A stretch of 64,000 bases of DNA from Pedobacter jeongneungensis (GCF_000633455.1 NZ_AYMG01000001.1:496001-560000), one strand, 5' to 3'; shown: positions 52,425 through 62,398, counted from the stretch's first letter. A program made the numbers and translations. The notes: generated from the sequence alone by a model not told the origin.

Positions 52425-54290
52425 CTAAACCGCCCTATACAAAGCTGGCTTTAACATTAACCGGTAATGCACATTCATGGTACTCCTCAGATTCAATTTT
52501 GCCAATGTTAAACTCAAAAGCTCTTCCCAATCTTGCGCATCGAGTTTAAGGTTGTCTGCCGGTTCGATCAAAATATCGGTAGTTTTAATAAATCCTGCAT
52601 TTGGTTTATTATCCATTATCAGGCCTTTGGCCAGGCTAATGCTTTTTAATTTATTCCCCAGTTCATAACGGCAAAAATTAATTACATCGGCCTTGGTAAT
52701 AATCCGGTCGGCAGTAGTTAACCCATACTTATAAGCCTGTACCCTGTTGGTTGCATTTAATCTCGATCGGCCACCTTTTGTTTGGCTTAGTAAAAAAATA
52801 CTCTCTGCGTTAACCTTATTGTTATCATATACCGCCAGACGGCTACCTGCATTAATATGATTGGCTTCTTCGGCCTGTGTAACCCAGATATCTAAAAATA
52901 AAATATCAGCATCATCAATCGGTTTCAATACAATATAACTGGGCAGTTCTTTTATATCTTTAAGAGCTGAACGGCTTTTTTGTTCAATGAGCGCAATATT
53001 TTGTTCCAGATTTTTAAGAATTGTGCTTAAAAAATCAGGTCCGTAGGCAGAAAATGCTGCTTTTTCATCGCGTAATAGTTCAAAGAGATAATCTACCAGT
53101 TCTTTTGCATTTCTGGTATCAAAACGCTCCGTACCCCCATACCTGATTGAAAAAGAACCATCGCCTTTTTCATTCTCGTTCGTGTAGGGGATTTCATTAT
53201 AACTTTTTCCCTTATTATCCTTCAGGTTTTCTACTGCCAGCATCTGGTCGAGCGCTTCAGTTTTAATAGGGATAATGTTGTTCATCGTTTTAAGCCTGTG
53301 TTTAATCTGGCTTAACCGTTTATTTACAACCGGGAATGCATTGATATAAATATGTAGTTCGTTCAGCATTTCCTGATTAATGGCCGCCGGAAAAACTACT
53401 TTAAGCCATTTTACCGAATCATCGATCTTATTTAGTGCTGCCGGTTGAAATAAGTTTGTAAACTCGGCAGGCAGCTCCTCAGTGTCGTCAATGTTGAAAT
53501 CGTTAAGGTCGCCAAGCGTAATAAACCTGTTGCTGTAAAATTGCAGCACATCGGCTTTAATCAGGTTGAGCAGTTGTTTATGTTGAAAAGGGGCCTGTAT
53601 CTTACCCGTTAATGGCTCATCCATAAAGCGTTCTGTATAGCCTGTGAGTTCGTTTTCTTTGTAAAACCATTTCCCTAACGATAACAGGTCGTAAGTGTTT
53701 TCAGGCACCGAATAGTTTTTCCAGTCGAAAAATAAATTCAGTTTATTAAAATCCATCCAGTTATTTATGCCGCTAAAGCCAATATAAAGGGTGTTTTTAT
53801 CCAGCAAAGTACCAGGCAGGGTATTATGGGCCGGTTGTTTGCCCATTTGTTCTACGTCAAAAAGCGTATTCCCGGTAGCAATATATTTTATCGAAGCATT
53901 ATTAACTTTTACATTATGGAGTGGACTAAAAAAAATGTCGGTTTTCTTTAGCTTATCATTTTCCTGCTGGATGTTTTTCTTAAAAGCAAACTGGCTATAT
54001 GGCGATAGGTAATCTTCCTGTTCAATAGGCCTTGCATGCATAATTGCATGTGCCGGTAAAGATGAAGTTAAATGATCGGGAGCCAGGATACGGCTGATCT
54101 TATCAAAGATTCTGTTCTCCAGGTTTTTTACATCATTGGCAACATTAAAAAGCTCGTTGCTTAGGGCTTCAATAATCAGCCTTACCAATGGGTCGAAGTC
54201 GTTACTGTCTTTAACATTCCAGAAATCTTCGGCATTTTTTACAATTCGGTTCCGGATTTCGTCTTTGGATGAATAAAAAACTGGTTTCAT
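52425..54290 (-). CDS. tssF: Type VI secretion baseplate protein TssF
   Basis: 621 residues. The N-terminus contains the TssF pattern DSNDFDPLVRLIIEALSNELFNVANDVKNLENRIFDKISRILAPDHLTSSLPAHAIMHARP, equivalent to the start of canonical TssF (VIP protein ImpG/VasA). The rest is large, mixed alpha/beta and lacks membrane segments. TssF pairs with TssG and TssE to form the baseplate wedge. It lies 27 bp downstream of tssE on the same strand; the two form an operon read away from tssO. Slightly longer than proteobacterial TssF (about 580-600). Confidence 0.88.
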   Translation of the reverse strand: MKPVFYSSKDEIRNRIVKNAEDFWNVKDSNDFDPLVRLIIEALSNELFNVANDVKNLENRIFDKISRILAPDHLTSSLPAHAIMHARPIEQEDYLSPYSQFAFKKNIQQENDKLKKTDIFFSPLHNVKVNNASIKYIATGNTLFDVEQMGKQPAHNTLPGTLLDKNTLYIGFSGINNWMDFNKLNLFFDWKNYSVPENTYDLLSLGKWFYKENELTGYTERFMDEPLTGKIQAPFQHKQLLNLIKADVLQFYSNRFITLGDLNDFNIDDTEELPAEFTNLFQPAALNKIDDSVKWLKVVFPAAINQEMLNELHIYINAFPVVNKRLSQIKHRLKTMNNIIPIKTEALDQMLAVENLKDNKGKSYNEIPYTNENEKGDGSFSIRYGGTERFDTRNAKELVDYLFELLRDEKAAFSAYGPDFLSTILKNLEQNIALIEQKSRSALKDIKELPSYIVLKPIDDADILFLDIWVTQAEEANHINAGSRLAVYDNNKVNAESIFLLSQTKGGRSRLNATNRVQAYKYGLTTADRIITKADVINFCRYELGNKLKSISLAKGLIMDNKPNAGFIKTTDILIEPADNLKLDAQDWEELLSLTLAKLNLRSTMNVHYRLMLKPALYRAV

Positions 54291-54317
54291 GTGTAGAATA
54301 TTTTGGGCGTTTTAGAT

Positions 54318-54752
54318 TTAGGTTGATAAAGGGCTGAGGAATAAAGCAGTATTAAAAAAATATTTTTCACCTGTGGTTTTTATCAGGGCCCGGACACTAA
54401 TATCTACCTTTTTTTTGATCTCTGTTATCTTACGTAGCGGATAAACATTTTCTACTTCCGTAATGCGTACTTCTACCGCGGTATTATATATTCTGAACTC
54501 GTAATCGGTGATTGATTTTAGCAACGATTTGCGGAATTTTTCCTCCCAGATGCTTTCACTCACGATTAATTCAAAATCAAGGTCCCATATCTCGCACCCG
54601 AAATCATTGTGGTACCGATGCTCCCCAAAGCGGGTAAAAATGATCAGTTCTATGTGGTTTGAAATCGATCTCCCGAGGTCAGCAGGCTGAAGCCCAGTGC
54701 CTGAGAAAACAGACTTAAATCTGAAGGGTTTGTTGTAAAAATTTTCAGACAT
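54318..54752 (-). CDS. tssE: Type VI secretion baseplate protein TssE (gp25-like)
   Basis: 144 residues of the GPW/gp25 type. Matching features: SISNHIELIIFTRFGEHRYHNDFGCEIWDLDF, with the family's E-R-R-like start of the baseplate plug; then EKFRKSLLKSITDYEFRI and EVRITEVENVYPLRKITEIKKKVDISVRALIKTTGE, the beta-rich end. Related to phage T4 gp25, which triggers sheath assembly. First gene of the tssE-tssF unit and divergent from tssO, with a 179-bp shared promoter region. A T4-like phage tail was rejected as origin because of the TssH and TssN-R neighbours. Confidence 0.9.
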   Translation of the reverse strand: MSENFYNKPFRFKSVFSGTGLQPADLGRSISNHIELIIFTRFGEHRYHNDFGCEIWDLDFELIVSESIWEEKFRKSLLKSITDYEFRIYNTAVEVRITEVENVYPLRKITEIKKKVDISVRALIKTTGEKYFFNTALFLSPLST

Positions 54753-54931
54753 AGATGGTTTGGCTTAAAGTTTGTTAAAAGTAAAAGAAATAAAATCGTT
54801 TTAATAACCAAACAACAAATATTAAAAATTGTTATAGTACAATGTTAATTTGAAAAAGTTTGTGCGATTTTTTGTGAGGTTGATGTCAGATTAATATGAT
54901 AACTAATACTATGTGAAATTATTAATGCTCT

Positions 54932-55453
54932 ATGAAACCCATTAACGCCATCGAAATTAGAACTGCTTATACCAGGTTTATTTTAAACTTTGTATTCCTG
55001 ACGCTTTTCTCCATCCTTTCTATTTATCTCTTTTTTGTTGCATCCGATTATGAGTATACTTTACTCGATAAAAAGGTGAAAGAGACCGAAAAGCTATCTT
55101 ATTTAAGAAAAGATATCAATACCAATTTCGACCTTATTCTACTCCGCTTTAAAGAACTTGCCCAATACCGCGATTATAACGCTAACGAAATGAGCAAACA
55201 GAGTATTTTGCTTGGCGATATTCAAAGTGCCAATAACAGGATAAAAGATCTTATATCCAAAAAAACACAAACCAGTCCGAGTTTCGAATTATACGAAAAA
55301 CTAAACAAAAATGTTGGCGCCATGGCCGATTTGCAAGATTCGCTCATTAATACGAGAGGCGACATTCAACGCTACAAAGAGCAGATTAACGATTGCCACC
55401 GCGCAAACCAGGCTGCAGCAAATAAAATTAAAAACGGAAGATTCGGCCGATAA
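54932..55453 (+). CDS. tssO: Type VI secretion TssO-like membrane protein 1
   Basis: 173 residues. A basic N-terminus and one membrane segment (about 17-36, FILNFVFLTLFSILSIYLFF) are followed by a helical, probably coiled-coil periplasmic domain (KKVKETEKLSYLRKDINTNFDLILLRF, then DSLINTRGDIQRYKEQINDCHRANQ). This fits TssO of the Bacteroidota membrane complex. The ATG context at 54932 is the first after the divergent promoter region. It is followed 10 bp later by a second protein of the same architecture. Identity as TssO rather than another small membrane part of the complex is based on size, topology and place. Confidence 0.78.
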   Translation: MKPINAIEIRTAYTRFILNFVFLTLFSILSIYLFFVASDYEYTLLDKKVKETEKLSYLRKDINTNFDLILLRFKELAQYRDYNANEMSKQSILLGDIQSANNRIKDLISKKTQTSPSFELYEKLNKNVGAMADLQDSLINTRGDIQRYKEQINDCHRANQAAANKIKNGRFGR

Positions 55454-55463
55454 TTTAAAGATT

Positions 55464-55949
55464 ATGATAAAATTAAGCATAAAAGAAAGGCGCGAACAAT
55501 TCTTGTTTTTTGTGGCGCTGTTTGTTTTTACCGTTGGGCTTTTAAGTTTTGGTATTTTTTATAGCAATACATCACGATACGAAATATCGAAAGAAGAGCT
55601 GGAGGTAAAGATCAATGAGAACGAAGCATTCGAAAGCATGGTGAAAGAAACTTCACCTACCATCGATACCACTTATAAACAGATTACCCGCTATAATCCA
55701 AACGTACAGGCAGTTTTTTTGAAAAACGATATACAAAACTCATTAGGTTCTATCAGGGCAGCGTTTGACCGTAAAGCGTCAGACTCTCGCTACAAAATAT
55801 TTGTTCAAACCGCACAGCTATACGACAGATTATTTTATGATAGACAGGAACAGAACAGAAACATTACAGATATCGAACTGCACAAAAGGCAACTAGACGA
55901 CTGCATTACCAACAGGCGCCAGTTGCAGCAAACCATGTCTGCACGATAA
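55464..55949 (+). CDS. Type VI secretion TssO-like membrane protein 2
   Basis: 161 residues from ATG 55464; frames from upstream starts overlap the preceding gene and are rejected. Same layout as the preceding protein: basic start (MIKLSIKERREQF), one membrane segment (about 13-33, LFFVALFVFTVGLLSFGIFYS), and a coiled periplasmic part with a related final motif (RNITDIELHKRQLDDCITNRRQLQQ vs. YKEQINDCHRANQAA). The shared DC motif near both C-termini suggests an ancient duplication, or a heteromer partner that could take a role otherwise missing here. It is not a lipoprotein, so does not look like TssQ. Confidence 0.72.
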   Translation: MIKLSIKERREQFLFFVALFVFTVGLLSFGIFYSNTSRYEISKEELEVKINENEAFESMVKETSPTIDTTYKQITRYNPNVQAVFLKNDIQNSLGSIRAAFDRKASDSRYKIFVQTAQLYDRLFYDRQEQNRNITDIELHKRQLDDCITNRRQLQQTMSAR

Positions 55950-55983
55950 ATATCCCAAAAACAACCTATAAAAAACGCTACCT

Positions 55984-56961
55984 ATGTCTGACACAAACAC
56001 CAAGCAAGTTAATTCAAATTCGCAGGGCTATGTTATTCTTTACATTTTATTAGCTGTATTGCTCTTAACAGGCCTGATTTTCTTATTTAAAAGTTCATTG
56101 TTCGAAAAAAGAGCAATTGATGCGCGAATTTTAAAAGATGAAATTTATTTAAACGAAGATTTAGTTTTCACCGATAATACCCCAAAGGCCTCAAAATGGT
56201 TATGGGAATTCGGAAATGGTGAAAAAGCCACTACCAAAACCGGTGCTTACCATTATACTAAACCTGATACTTACATTGTACGCCTAACTGTTGACGGGGA
56301 ACTCCGTCAGGAGTTTCCGGTAACGGTAAGAGATACCGTACACACACCGGTTATAGACAGTGTATTAACCATCAGCGGACCAACCGCCGGCCTGGTTAAC
56401 GAAGAAATCAGGTTGGAAGGTGATGGAGAAGGAAAAGATTTCGAATGGTCTTTCGGCGAAACCGGCCGGGTAGATGTTAAAGGAAAAACGGCCTTATACA
56501 CCTACCGAGCACCAGGTAAATATGTAGTTCGTTTGCGCTCAGATAAAAGCCGCAAACCTGCTTTCTTAAACATTTTGATTACCGATCCTAATGCCGAAAT
56601 CGTAGAAGATCTTGTTGCGCCTGGTGATGGTGAACGCAAAACCATTGATGATATCAGGGCACGCTTACAGGCCATCGCCAATGGTGCCGATTTTAATTCC
56701 AATTATTACTACCTCGTTAACAAATACATGTGCGGCAACGAAAAAGTAACGGTTAATGTAGAAATGAACGGTAAGAAAAAACAGACTGATATTTATTCAT
56801 ATTGTATGGGACTTACTTTTGGAGGCGAAATAGCCGTTGATGAAGCGCAGCTTACCATCAAACCAAATTCTACATGTGCGAGTTTAGTAAACATTAAACA
56901 ACATTCGGGAACCGCCCAGCCCGCGGCAACAACTGCTGATGCCCCGGCCAAAACAAAATAG
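55984..56961 (+). CDS. tssP: Type VI secretion protein TssP with PKD-like domains
   Basis: 325 residues. One N-terminal membrane segment (about 12-36, GYVILYILLAVLLLTGLIFLF), then two PKD-like beta domains: the first about residues 55-120 (KASKWLWEFGNGEKATTKTGAYHYTKPDTYIVRLTV), the second about 130-200 (KDFEWSFGETGRVDVKGKTALYTYRAPGKYVVRLRS). A C-terminal region contains two Cys (YMCGNEKVTV, YSYCMGLTF) and an Ala/Thr-rich tail. TssP anchors in the inner membrane and its periplasmic PKD part contributes to the T6SSiii membrane complex. In line with its neighbours in one operon (34 bp after the second TssO-like gene). Confidence 0.85.
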   Translation: MSDTNTKQVNSNSQGYVILYILLAVLLLTGLIFLFKSSLFEKRAIDARILKDEIYLNEDLVFTDNTPKASKWLWEFGNGEKATTKTGAYHYTKPDTYIVRLTVDGELRQEFPVTVRDTVHTPVIDSVLTISGPTAGLVNEEIRLEGDGEGKDFEWSFGETGRVDVKGKTALYTYRAPGKYVVRLRSDKSRKPAFLNILITDPNAEIVEDLVAPGDGERKTIDDIRARLQAIANGADFNSNYYYLVNKYMCGNEKVTVNVEMNGKKKQTDIYSYCMGLTFGGEIAVDEAQLTIKPNSTCASLVNIKQHSGTAQPAATTADAPAKTK

Positions 56962-56997
56962 ATTAACATCTCCTAATTTTAAGCTCATCTACAGATT

Positions 56998-59373
56998 ATG
57001 AAAAAATATTATGCCTTAACCATCCTGTTTTTAGGAATATCGTTTGCCTACGCACAGTCGCCGGCATCCTTTGGCAAAAAAGTTAAATACATGCCTAAAT
57101 CGTATGAAAGGCCATCCGAAACCATAAACGTTAACGATAATACCAGCAGCAGCAGTTTGCCCTGGATCGTTTTTTCCGACCGCGAAGATAACTATACCAC
57201 CACAGCCCCGGGCGGAAGCCTGATTATGAAAAAAATCAGTTTTATGGAGCCCTTCTATGTTTCTAAAGAAGAAAACGGATACCTGAAACTGATTAAATAT
57301 AAAGCAGGAATGATCAGGGGAAGAAAGATCAACGATAAAAAAAGTGCCATCAGTTATGGCTGGATCGCAAAATCGAAATTGCTTTTATGGCAACGCGCCT
57401 TCTCTAACCAGAAAACGGGTTATGCAGAAAAAGCCATCGGTATTGTTAACGGAAAAAATGCTTTAACCGAACCAAAATTCTATTTCGATACTACCGATTC
57501 CATTTTGGTTTATAATACGCCCGAACTTAAAGACAGGCGCACTAAAGTAAGGTTGCACGAAATTGCTTATATCTACAAAAAATCAGAAGATGGGAAAAAG
57601 TACCTGATCGGTTCTGATGATCAATTGGTTGCCGATACTGCTTTAAAGAGTATATATGGCTGGGTTTCTGCCGAAGCCGTACACAGTTGGGGCGACCGTT
57701 TGTACATTACTTCTGCGAAGCCAGGAAATTACGACAATGATGATTCTACCTCAACAGCCATCAGAAACGGAATCGATAAAGGAACTGCATTTGTAGTAGA
57801 CCCATTATTACCAAGAGAAAACCTGATTTTACGAAGCGTACCAGTAGTTTCTAATGATGAAGGCACCAACGTGGTGGGCATAGCAACCGATGTTTATAAT
57901 AAAAAAGACAATAAGATATTAACCATTAATGGTTCTGCGCTTTCGTATCAGGACTACCTGAACCTACGTAAAAATAAAACCAAGGTAAACGTAGTTTTTG
58001 TAGTAGATGGCGGTAGCCCGATGACCAAGTATTTTTCCGGAATGACCAATACCATTGCTTCTTTTGAAAATATTATGGGCGATTTTGGCAAAGGAACAAA
58101 AGTGAACTATGGAGGTGTGGTATACCGCGGTGAAAGTGGTTGTGCATTAAAAGGCATTTTTGTTAGCCCGATTCAAAATGATTACAGGCAGTTAATGACT
58201 TTCCTGTCAAATCAAGCCAAAAATACAGTAAGATGTAATGGAGAGGTAAGCGAAGAGCCTGTTTTCCAGGCAATAAAAACGGGACTGGGTTTGTTCAAGG
58301 CAAAAAAGAACGAAACCAACCTCATTATTTTGGTGGGTAGTACCGGAAATACCGGAGGAACCAATAATTACCTGATCAATGAAATGAGCGAACAGGTAGC
58401 CCTTGCCGATGCCCGTATTTTGGCCTTGCAGGTGTATAGCGATTTTAACCAATCATTCAACGATTTTGTTATCCAATCGCGTAAACTCGTTTCAGAGTCG
58501 GCTATCCGTTCTGCTGAATACAGGAAAAATACCATGGTAAAAGGTGAAGGCTTAAAAAGCTTTCAACCTTATAATACGAGTTTACAGGATTCAATTTCTT
58601 ACTATTTGGATTATCCTAAAAACAGTTTGATACAAGGTGGTGTGGTTTTCCCGACAAAAGGATCGGTTAATTCTAACCAGAGCATGACAATTGCCTTACG
58701 CCGTTTTGTAAAAGAAACCAGTTCGGATATCTATAACCAGATCAGCTCATTGGATAGCGCCTTCCGATTAACAGGTATATCACGTAAAAACCTATCAGCC
58801 GATGTGGAAGGTTTATTGCCTGAACCTGTTGGTGCAGAAGTAGCAGATCGTATGCCGCACAACGCTTTTAAATATTATAGTACAGCAAACTTATCAGCCG
58901 ATGCGGTGAAAAATAACCGTTCTACATTGCAGTATGCTATTGTTTTAAATAACATGGAGTACAAGCAGATTATAGATGTATTTTCGATTATGTTGGGGCA
59001 AAACCTCCAGGCCGATCAGTCTTCTTTCAGAAGCAAACTGGTTAAAAACTATGTCAAAATGCCAAAACAGATGCTCGGCATAAAAATATCCTCAGGTGAT
59101 ATCAAAAAAATGACTTTAGATAATTATATCAAATTGGTAACTGGTTTGCCTTTAAGTAACGAGTTTCTTGCAAAATACACCGTAAACGATTTAAAAAGCA
59201 CTTCAAAAATGCCATTAGATCAGTTTGAAAGTTATATCAAATTGTTAAGTCAATCTGTACAGCAGATTAAAAGGGCCACACAAATTGAGCAGCAGTTTAT
59301 TTCGAACGGCAAAATATATTATTACATCACTGAAAATAATTTTAACCCGGCAGTGTTGCCTACAACCAACTAA
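56998..59373 (+). CDS. tssR: Type VI secretion protein TssR with von Willebrand A-like domain
   Basis: 791 residues with a cleavable signal peptide (MKKYYALTILFLGISFAYAQ) and no lipobox. The N-terminal half (residues 20-320) is mixed and includes an SH3-like stretch (SFMEPFYVSKEENGYLKLIKYKAG). A VWA-like domain is at about 325-500, beginning VNVVFVVDGGSPMTKYFSGM; its metal site has Asp337 but the following Ser spacing departs from the DxSxS form. The C-terminal 250 residues are helical. TssR is the large periplasmic part of the T6SSiii membrane complex and is specific to Bacteroidota. Six bp before tssH. Confidence 0.87.
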   Translation: MKKYYALTILFLGISFAYAQSPASFGKKVKYMPKSYERPSETINVNDNTSSSSLPWIVFSDREDNYTTTAPGGSLIMKKISFMEPFYVSKEENGYLKLIKYKAGMIRGRKINDKKSAISYGWIAKSKLLLWQRAFSNQKTGYAEKAIGIVNGKNALTEPKFYFDTTDSILVYNTPELKDRRTKVRLHEIAYIYKKSEDGKKYLIGSDDQLVADTALKSIYGWVSAEAVHSWGDRLYITSAKPGNYDNDDSTSTAIRNGIDKGTAFVVDPLLPRENLILRSVPVVSNDEGTNVVGIATDVYNKKDNKILTINGSALSYQDYLNLRKNKTKVNVVFVVDGGSPMTKYFSGMTNTIASFENIMGDFGKGTKVNYGGVVYRGESGCALKGIFVSPIQNDYRQLMTFLSNQAKNTVRCNGEVSEEPVFQAIKTGLGLFKAKKNETNLIILVGSTGNTGGTNNYLINEMSEQVALADARILALQVYSDFNQSFNDFVIQSRKLVSESAIRSAEYRKNTMVKGEGLKSFQPYNTSLQDSISYYLDYPKNSLIQGGVVFPTKGSVNSNQSMTIALRRFVKETSSDIYNQISSLDSAFRLTGISRKNLSADVEGLLPEPVGAEVADRMPHNAFKYYSTANLSADAVKNNRSTLQYAIVLNNMEYKQIIDVFSIMLGQNLQADQSSFRSKLVKNYVKMPKQMLGIKISSGDIKKMTLDNYIKLVTGLPLSNEFLAKYTVNDLKSTSKMPLDQFESYIKLLSQSVQQIKRATQIEQQFISNGKIYYYITENNFNPAVLPTTN

Positions 59374-59378
59374 GGCAT

Positions 59379-61895
59379 ATGGCAGTTACAAATTTAAGCG
59401 AATCAGTAAAAACAGCCCTGCACATCGCACAATCTTTGGCTAAAGAGTACAGAAATGAGGTTTTTTCTGCCGCTCACCTGCTCAAAGGTTTGATGCATAA
59501 AGATGTTGGCCTGCGCTCATTCATTACCTCCATTGGTAAGGACGAAGAATACATTAGTGAATGGGCAGAAGTGCGGATTGATGAGCAGGCCAAATCGGCC
59601 AGTTTTACCGATACCGTAAGCGGAGCGCCAGAAATTGCTGTGATATTTGAAGAAGCAGATAATGTGCGCATTAAATTGGGATTGGATTTAATAACCCCGG
59701 TATGTGTTTTAACCGCATTGGCCAAGCCAGGAATTGGTTTTCAGCCCGATCAGTTAAAATCATTCCCGATAAAAGAACGCGAAATTTTAGACCTTTATGT
59801 AAAGGACGAAGAAATTTCGAGGGTGGTTTCTCCTGATAAAACAACCGCTGGTGCCGAAAATAAAGGTACAGGCAATGCCTTGTATAAATACTGTATCGAT
59901 CGTTTGCAAACGGTTCGTGATGGTAAAACAGATGAAATCATTGGGCGCGATAAAGAAACCCGGCAAATGATGGAAATCCTTTGTCGTAGAACCAAGCCAA
60001 ATGTAATTTTAACTGGGGACGCGGGTGTGGGTAAAACCGCCCTTGTTGATGGTTTCGCCATTGATATTGTAAACCAGAATGTACCCGAAAGTTTAAAACC
60101 CGTTCAGCTTTTTGAGCTCGATTTAGGTTCGTTAATTGCAGGCGCATCTTACAAGGGAGAAATAGAAGACCGTTTAAAAAACATCATCAAAGAAATCAAG
60201 CAGTTTGAAAAAGCGGTGCTTTTTATTGATGAAATCCATACTTTATTGGATAGTAAAGGCCCACTGGGTGCAGGTATTGGTAATTTATTAAAACCGGAAC
60301 TGGCGCGAGGCGAAATTACAGTAATCGGTGCCACAACCATTGATGAATACCGAAAAATTATTGAGCCAGAACAAGCTTTCAGCAGGCGTTTCGAGGTGTT
60401 GCAGGTAAACGAGCCTAATGAAGAAAGTACCATTAAAATGCTGCAGAAACTGGCTGTAAAATACGAAGAACACCATACGCTGAGTATTGAACCAGATGCT
60501 TTAGGCGAATGTGTACGTTTAGCCAAACGCTACATGAAAGACAGGCGTCTTCCCGATTCTGCCTTCGATCTGCTTGACAGAACCATGGCGGCCATGAAAA
60601 TGATGAACGATACTTCTGATCAGGTAATCGAAAGTTTAGAAACCGATTTAGAAGCTTTAAATGCAAATACAGAACAATCGGAAGCGGATAAATTTGCGGA
60701 TTACAAATGGCTTTACTCATTATTGCAGAATAAATTAAGTCCGGTTTTATTAGGGCGCTTAACCGATGAAACACAAACTGATGCTTTCGAAACTTCTGAT
60801 GAATATCAGGGTTACATCAACAGCAGTCTTCAGGAATTAAAAAAATACGCTGCAGAAAAAAGCGACCGCATTACCAAACAGGATATTGCCTCTATTGTAG
60901 CGTATAAAACAGGTATCCCAATGGGTAAACTGCAGGCTGGCGAAAAGGAAAAATTGCTCAATATGGAGCAATACCTTAAAAAACGTGTGGTAGGGCAGGA
61001 TCAGGCTTTAAAAGCTGTTTCTGATGCCATACTCGAATCGCGTAGTGGACTAAACAAAAAAGGACAGCCCATTGGATCATTCTTTTTATTGGGTCCAACC
61101 GGAACGGGAAAAACCGAACTGGCCAAATCAATCGCCGAATTCTTGTTTAACGATGAAAAAGCGATGATCCGCTTCGATATGTCCGAATTTAAAGAAGAAC
61201 ACAGTGCCGCACTGCTTTATGGTGCGCCTCCGGGCTACGTAGGTTACGAAGAAGGTGGTTTGTTGGTGAATAAAATCAGGCAACAACCTTATTCGGTATT
61301 GTTATTTGATGAAATTGAAAAAGCGCACCCTTCCGTTTTCGATACCTTTTTACAGATTCTGGACGAAGGCCACATGCACGACCGTTTGGGCAAAGAGGGC
61401 GATTTTAGCAATTCATTAATACTTTTTACATCGAACATCGGCAGCGAATGGATTGCAGAACAGATTGGTAAAGGTGTTATTCCGGCTTCTAACCAGCTCA
61501 TGGAAGTAATGGCGGGGCATTTCCGTCCTGAGTTTTTAGCCAGGATTTCAGAAATTGTTCCTTTTGCGCCAATTAACGAAAGCAATGTGGTACGTATTTT
61601 CGAAATCCAGTTGAGCAGTTTGGTACAATCGTTAAATAAGCTGGGTATTGAATTCGAAATTGCAGATGATGCTAAAAAAATGATTGCTTTAGATGGCTTT
61701 ACACCTAAGTATGGCGCAAGGCAGCTATCGGCAGTTATCCGTAATCTTTTACGTAGACCGATCTCCAAATACATCATTTCGGGTGAACTAAAAAAAGGAT
61801 CAAAGATTGTTGTCAGCAAACATCTGGAAGAAGATAAACTGGAATGGAATATTATTCAGCCAGAAGTTGTTACATTGGAACAAAAATTGAGTTAA
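59379..61895 (+). CDS. tssH: Type VI secretion sheath-disassembly ATPase TssH (ClpV)
   Basis: 838 residues. Clp N-terminal repeat domain (1-140, KTALHIAQSLAKEYRNEVFSAAHLLKGL), first AAA+ domain with Walker A GDAGVGKT (213-220) and Walker B LFIDEIHTLLDSKG, middle domain (about 400-540), and second AAA+ with Walker A GPTGTGKT (572-579) and LFDEIEKAHPSVFD. The order and the shortened middle domain fit ClpV and not ClpB; the position inside the T6SS operon decides this. It recycles contracted TssB/TssC sheath in the cytosol using ATP. Confidence 0.94.
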   Translation: MAVTNLSESVKTALHIAQSLAKEYRNEVFSAAHLLKGLMHKDVGLRSFITSIGKDEEYISEWAEVRIDEQAKSASFTDTVSGAPEIAVIFEEADNVRIKLGLDLITPVCVLTALAKPGIGFQPDQLKSFPIKEREILDLYVKDEEISRVVSPDKTTAGAENKGTGNALYKYCIDRLQTVRDGKTDEIIGRDKETRQMMEILCRRTKPNVILTGDAGVGKTALVDGFAIDIVNQNVPESLKPVQLFELDLGSLIAGASYKGEIEDRLKNIIKEIKQFEKAVLFIDEIHTLLDSKGPLGAGIGNLLKPELARGEITVIGATTIDEYRKIIEPEQAFSRRFEVLQVNEPNEESTIKMLQKLAVKYEEHHTLSIEPDALGECVRLAKRYMKDRRLPDSAFDLLDRTMAAMKMMNDTSDQVIESLETDLEALNANTEQSEADKFADYKWLYSLLQNKLSPVLLGRLTDETQTDAFETSDEYQGYINSSLQELKKYAAEKSDRITKQDIASIVAYKTGIPMGKLQAGEKEKLLNMEQYLKKRVVGQDQALKAVSDAILESRSGLNKKGQPIGSFFLLGPTGTGKTELAKSIAEFLFNDEKAMIRFDMSEFKEEHSAALLYGAPPGYVGYEEGGLLVNKIRQQPYSVLLFDEIEKAHPSVFDTFLQILDEGHMHDRLGKEGDFSNSLILFTSNIGSEWIAEQIGKGVIPASNQLMEVMAGHFRPEFLARISEIVPFAPINESNVVRIFEIQLSSLVQSLNKLGIEFEIADDAKKMIALDGFTPKYGARQLSAVIRNLLRRPISKYIISGELKKGSKIVVSKHLEEDKLEWNIIQPEVVTLEQKLS

Positions 61896-61951
61896 AACGT
61901 TAACTATTATATTATTAGAAAAAATTAATCGTAAACCTAAATCTACATACT

Positions 61952-62398
61952 ATGTTTAATTATGAAATTGGCGGTAACGAGCGGAAAATTGACACCTCAG
62001 AAGCTTTCGCAGAAATTGCCCACAACAAAACACTTTTTGTACAAAAACTTACCGATAACGAACCCATCAAGCCTGAAAAAGTAGAAGGATTAAAAACGGT
62101 GAAAGAAGTATTCGAACATTACAAACCAAATGTGAGGGTAGCCTTCGAAAAACAAGATGGATCTACCGTTGGCGAAACCATCAACTTTACCGATTTAAGC
62201 GATTTTGGTGTGAAAAACATTATCAACCAAAGTAACTACCTCACCAATGTTAACATCGAGAGAGAAATGTCGCTTAACGTAATCAAACAGTTAAAATCAA
62301 ACAAAACCTTAAAAGCTACACTTGATGACGAAGAAACAAAATCGGCCTTCATTAGTGCTTTAAAGAATTTTGTTGACGAATTGGAGCAGAATAAATAA
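61952..62398 (+). CDS. tssB: Type VI secretion sheath small subunit TssB
   Basis: 148 residues. Features of TssB/VipA: SEAFAEIAHNKTLFVQKL, VRVAFEKQDGSTVGETINFTDLSDFGVKNIINQSNYL and a helical end (SAFISALKNFVDELEQNK). With TssC it forms the contractile sheath in the cytosol. It starts 57 bp after tssH and ends 19 bp before tssC. The N-terminus (MFNYEIGGNERKID) is shorter than proteobacterial TssB. Confidence 0.93.
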   Translation: MFNYEIGGNERKIDTSEAFAEIAHNKTLFVQKLTDNEPIKPEKVEGLKTVKEVFEHYKPNVRVAFEKQDGSTVGETINFTDLSDFGVKNIINQSNYLTNVNIEREMSLNVIKQLKSNKTLKATLDDEETKSAFISALKNFVDELEQNK

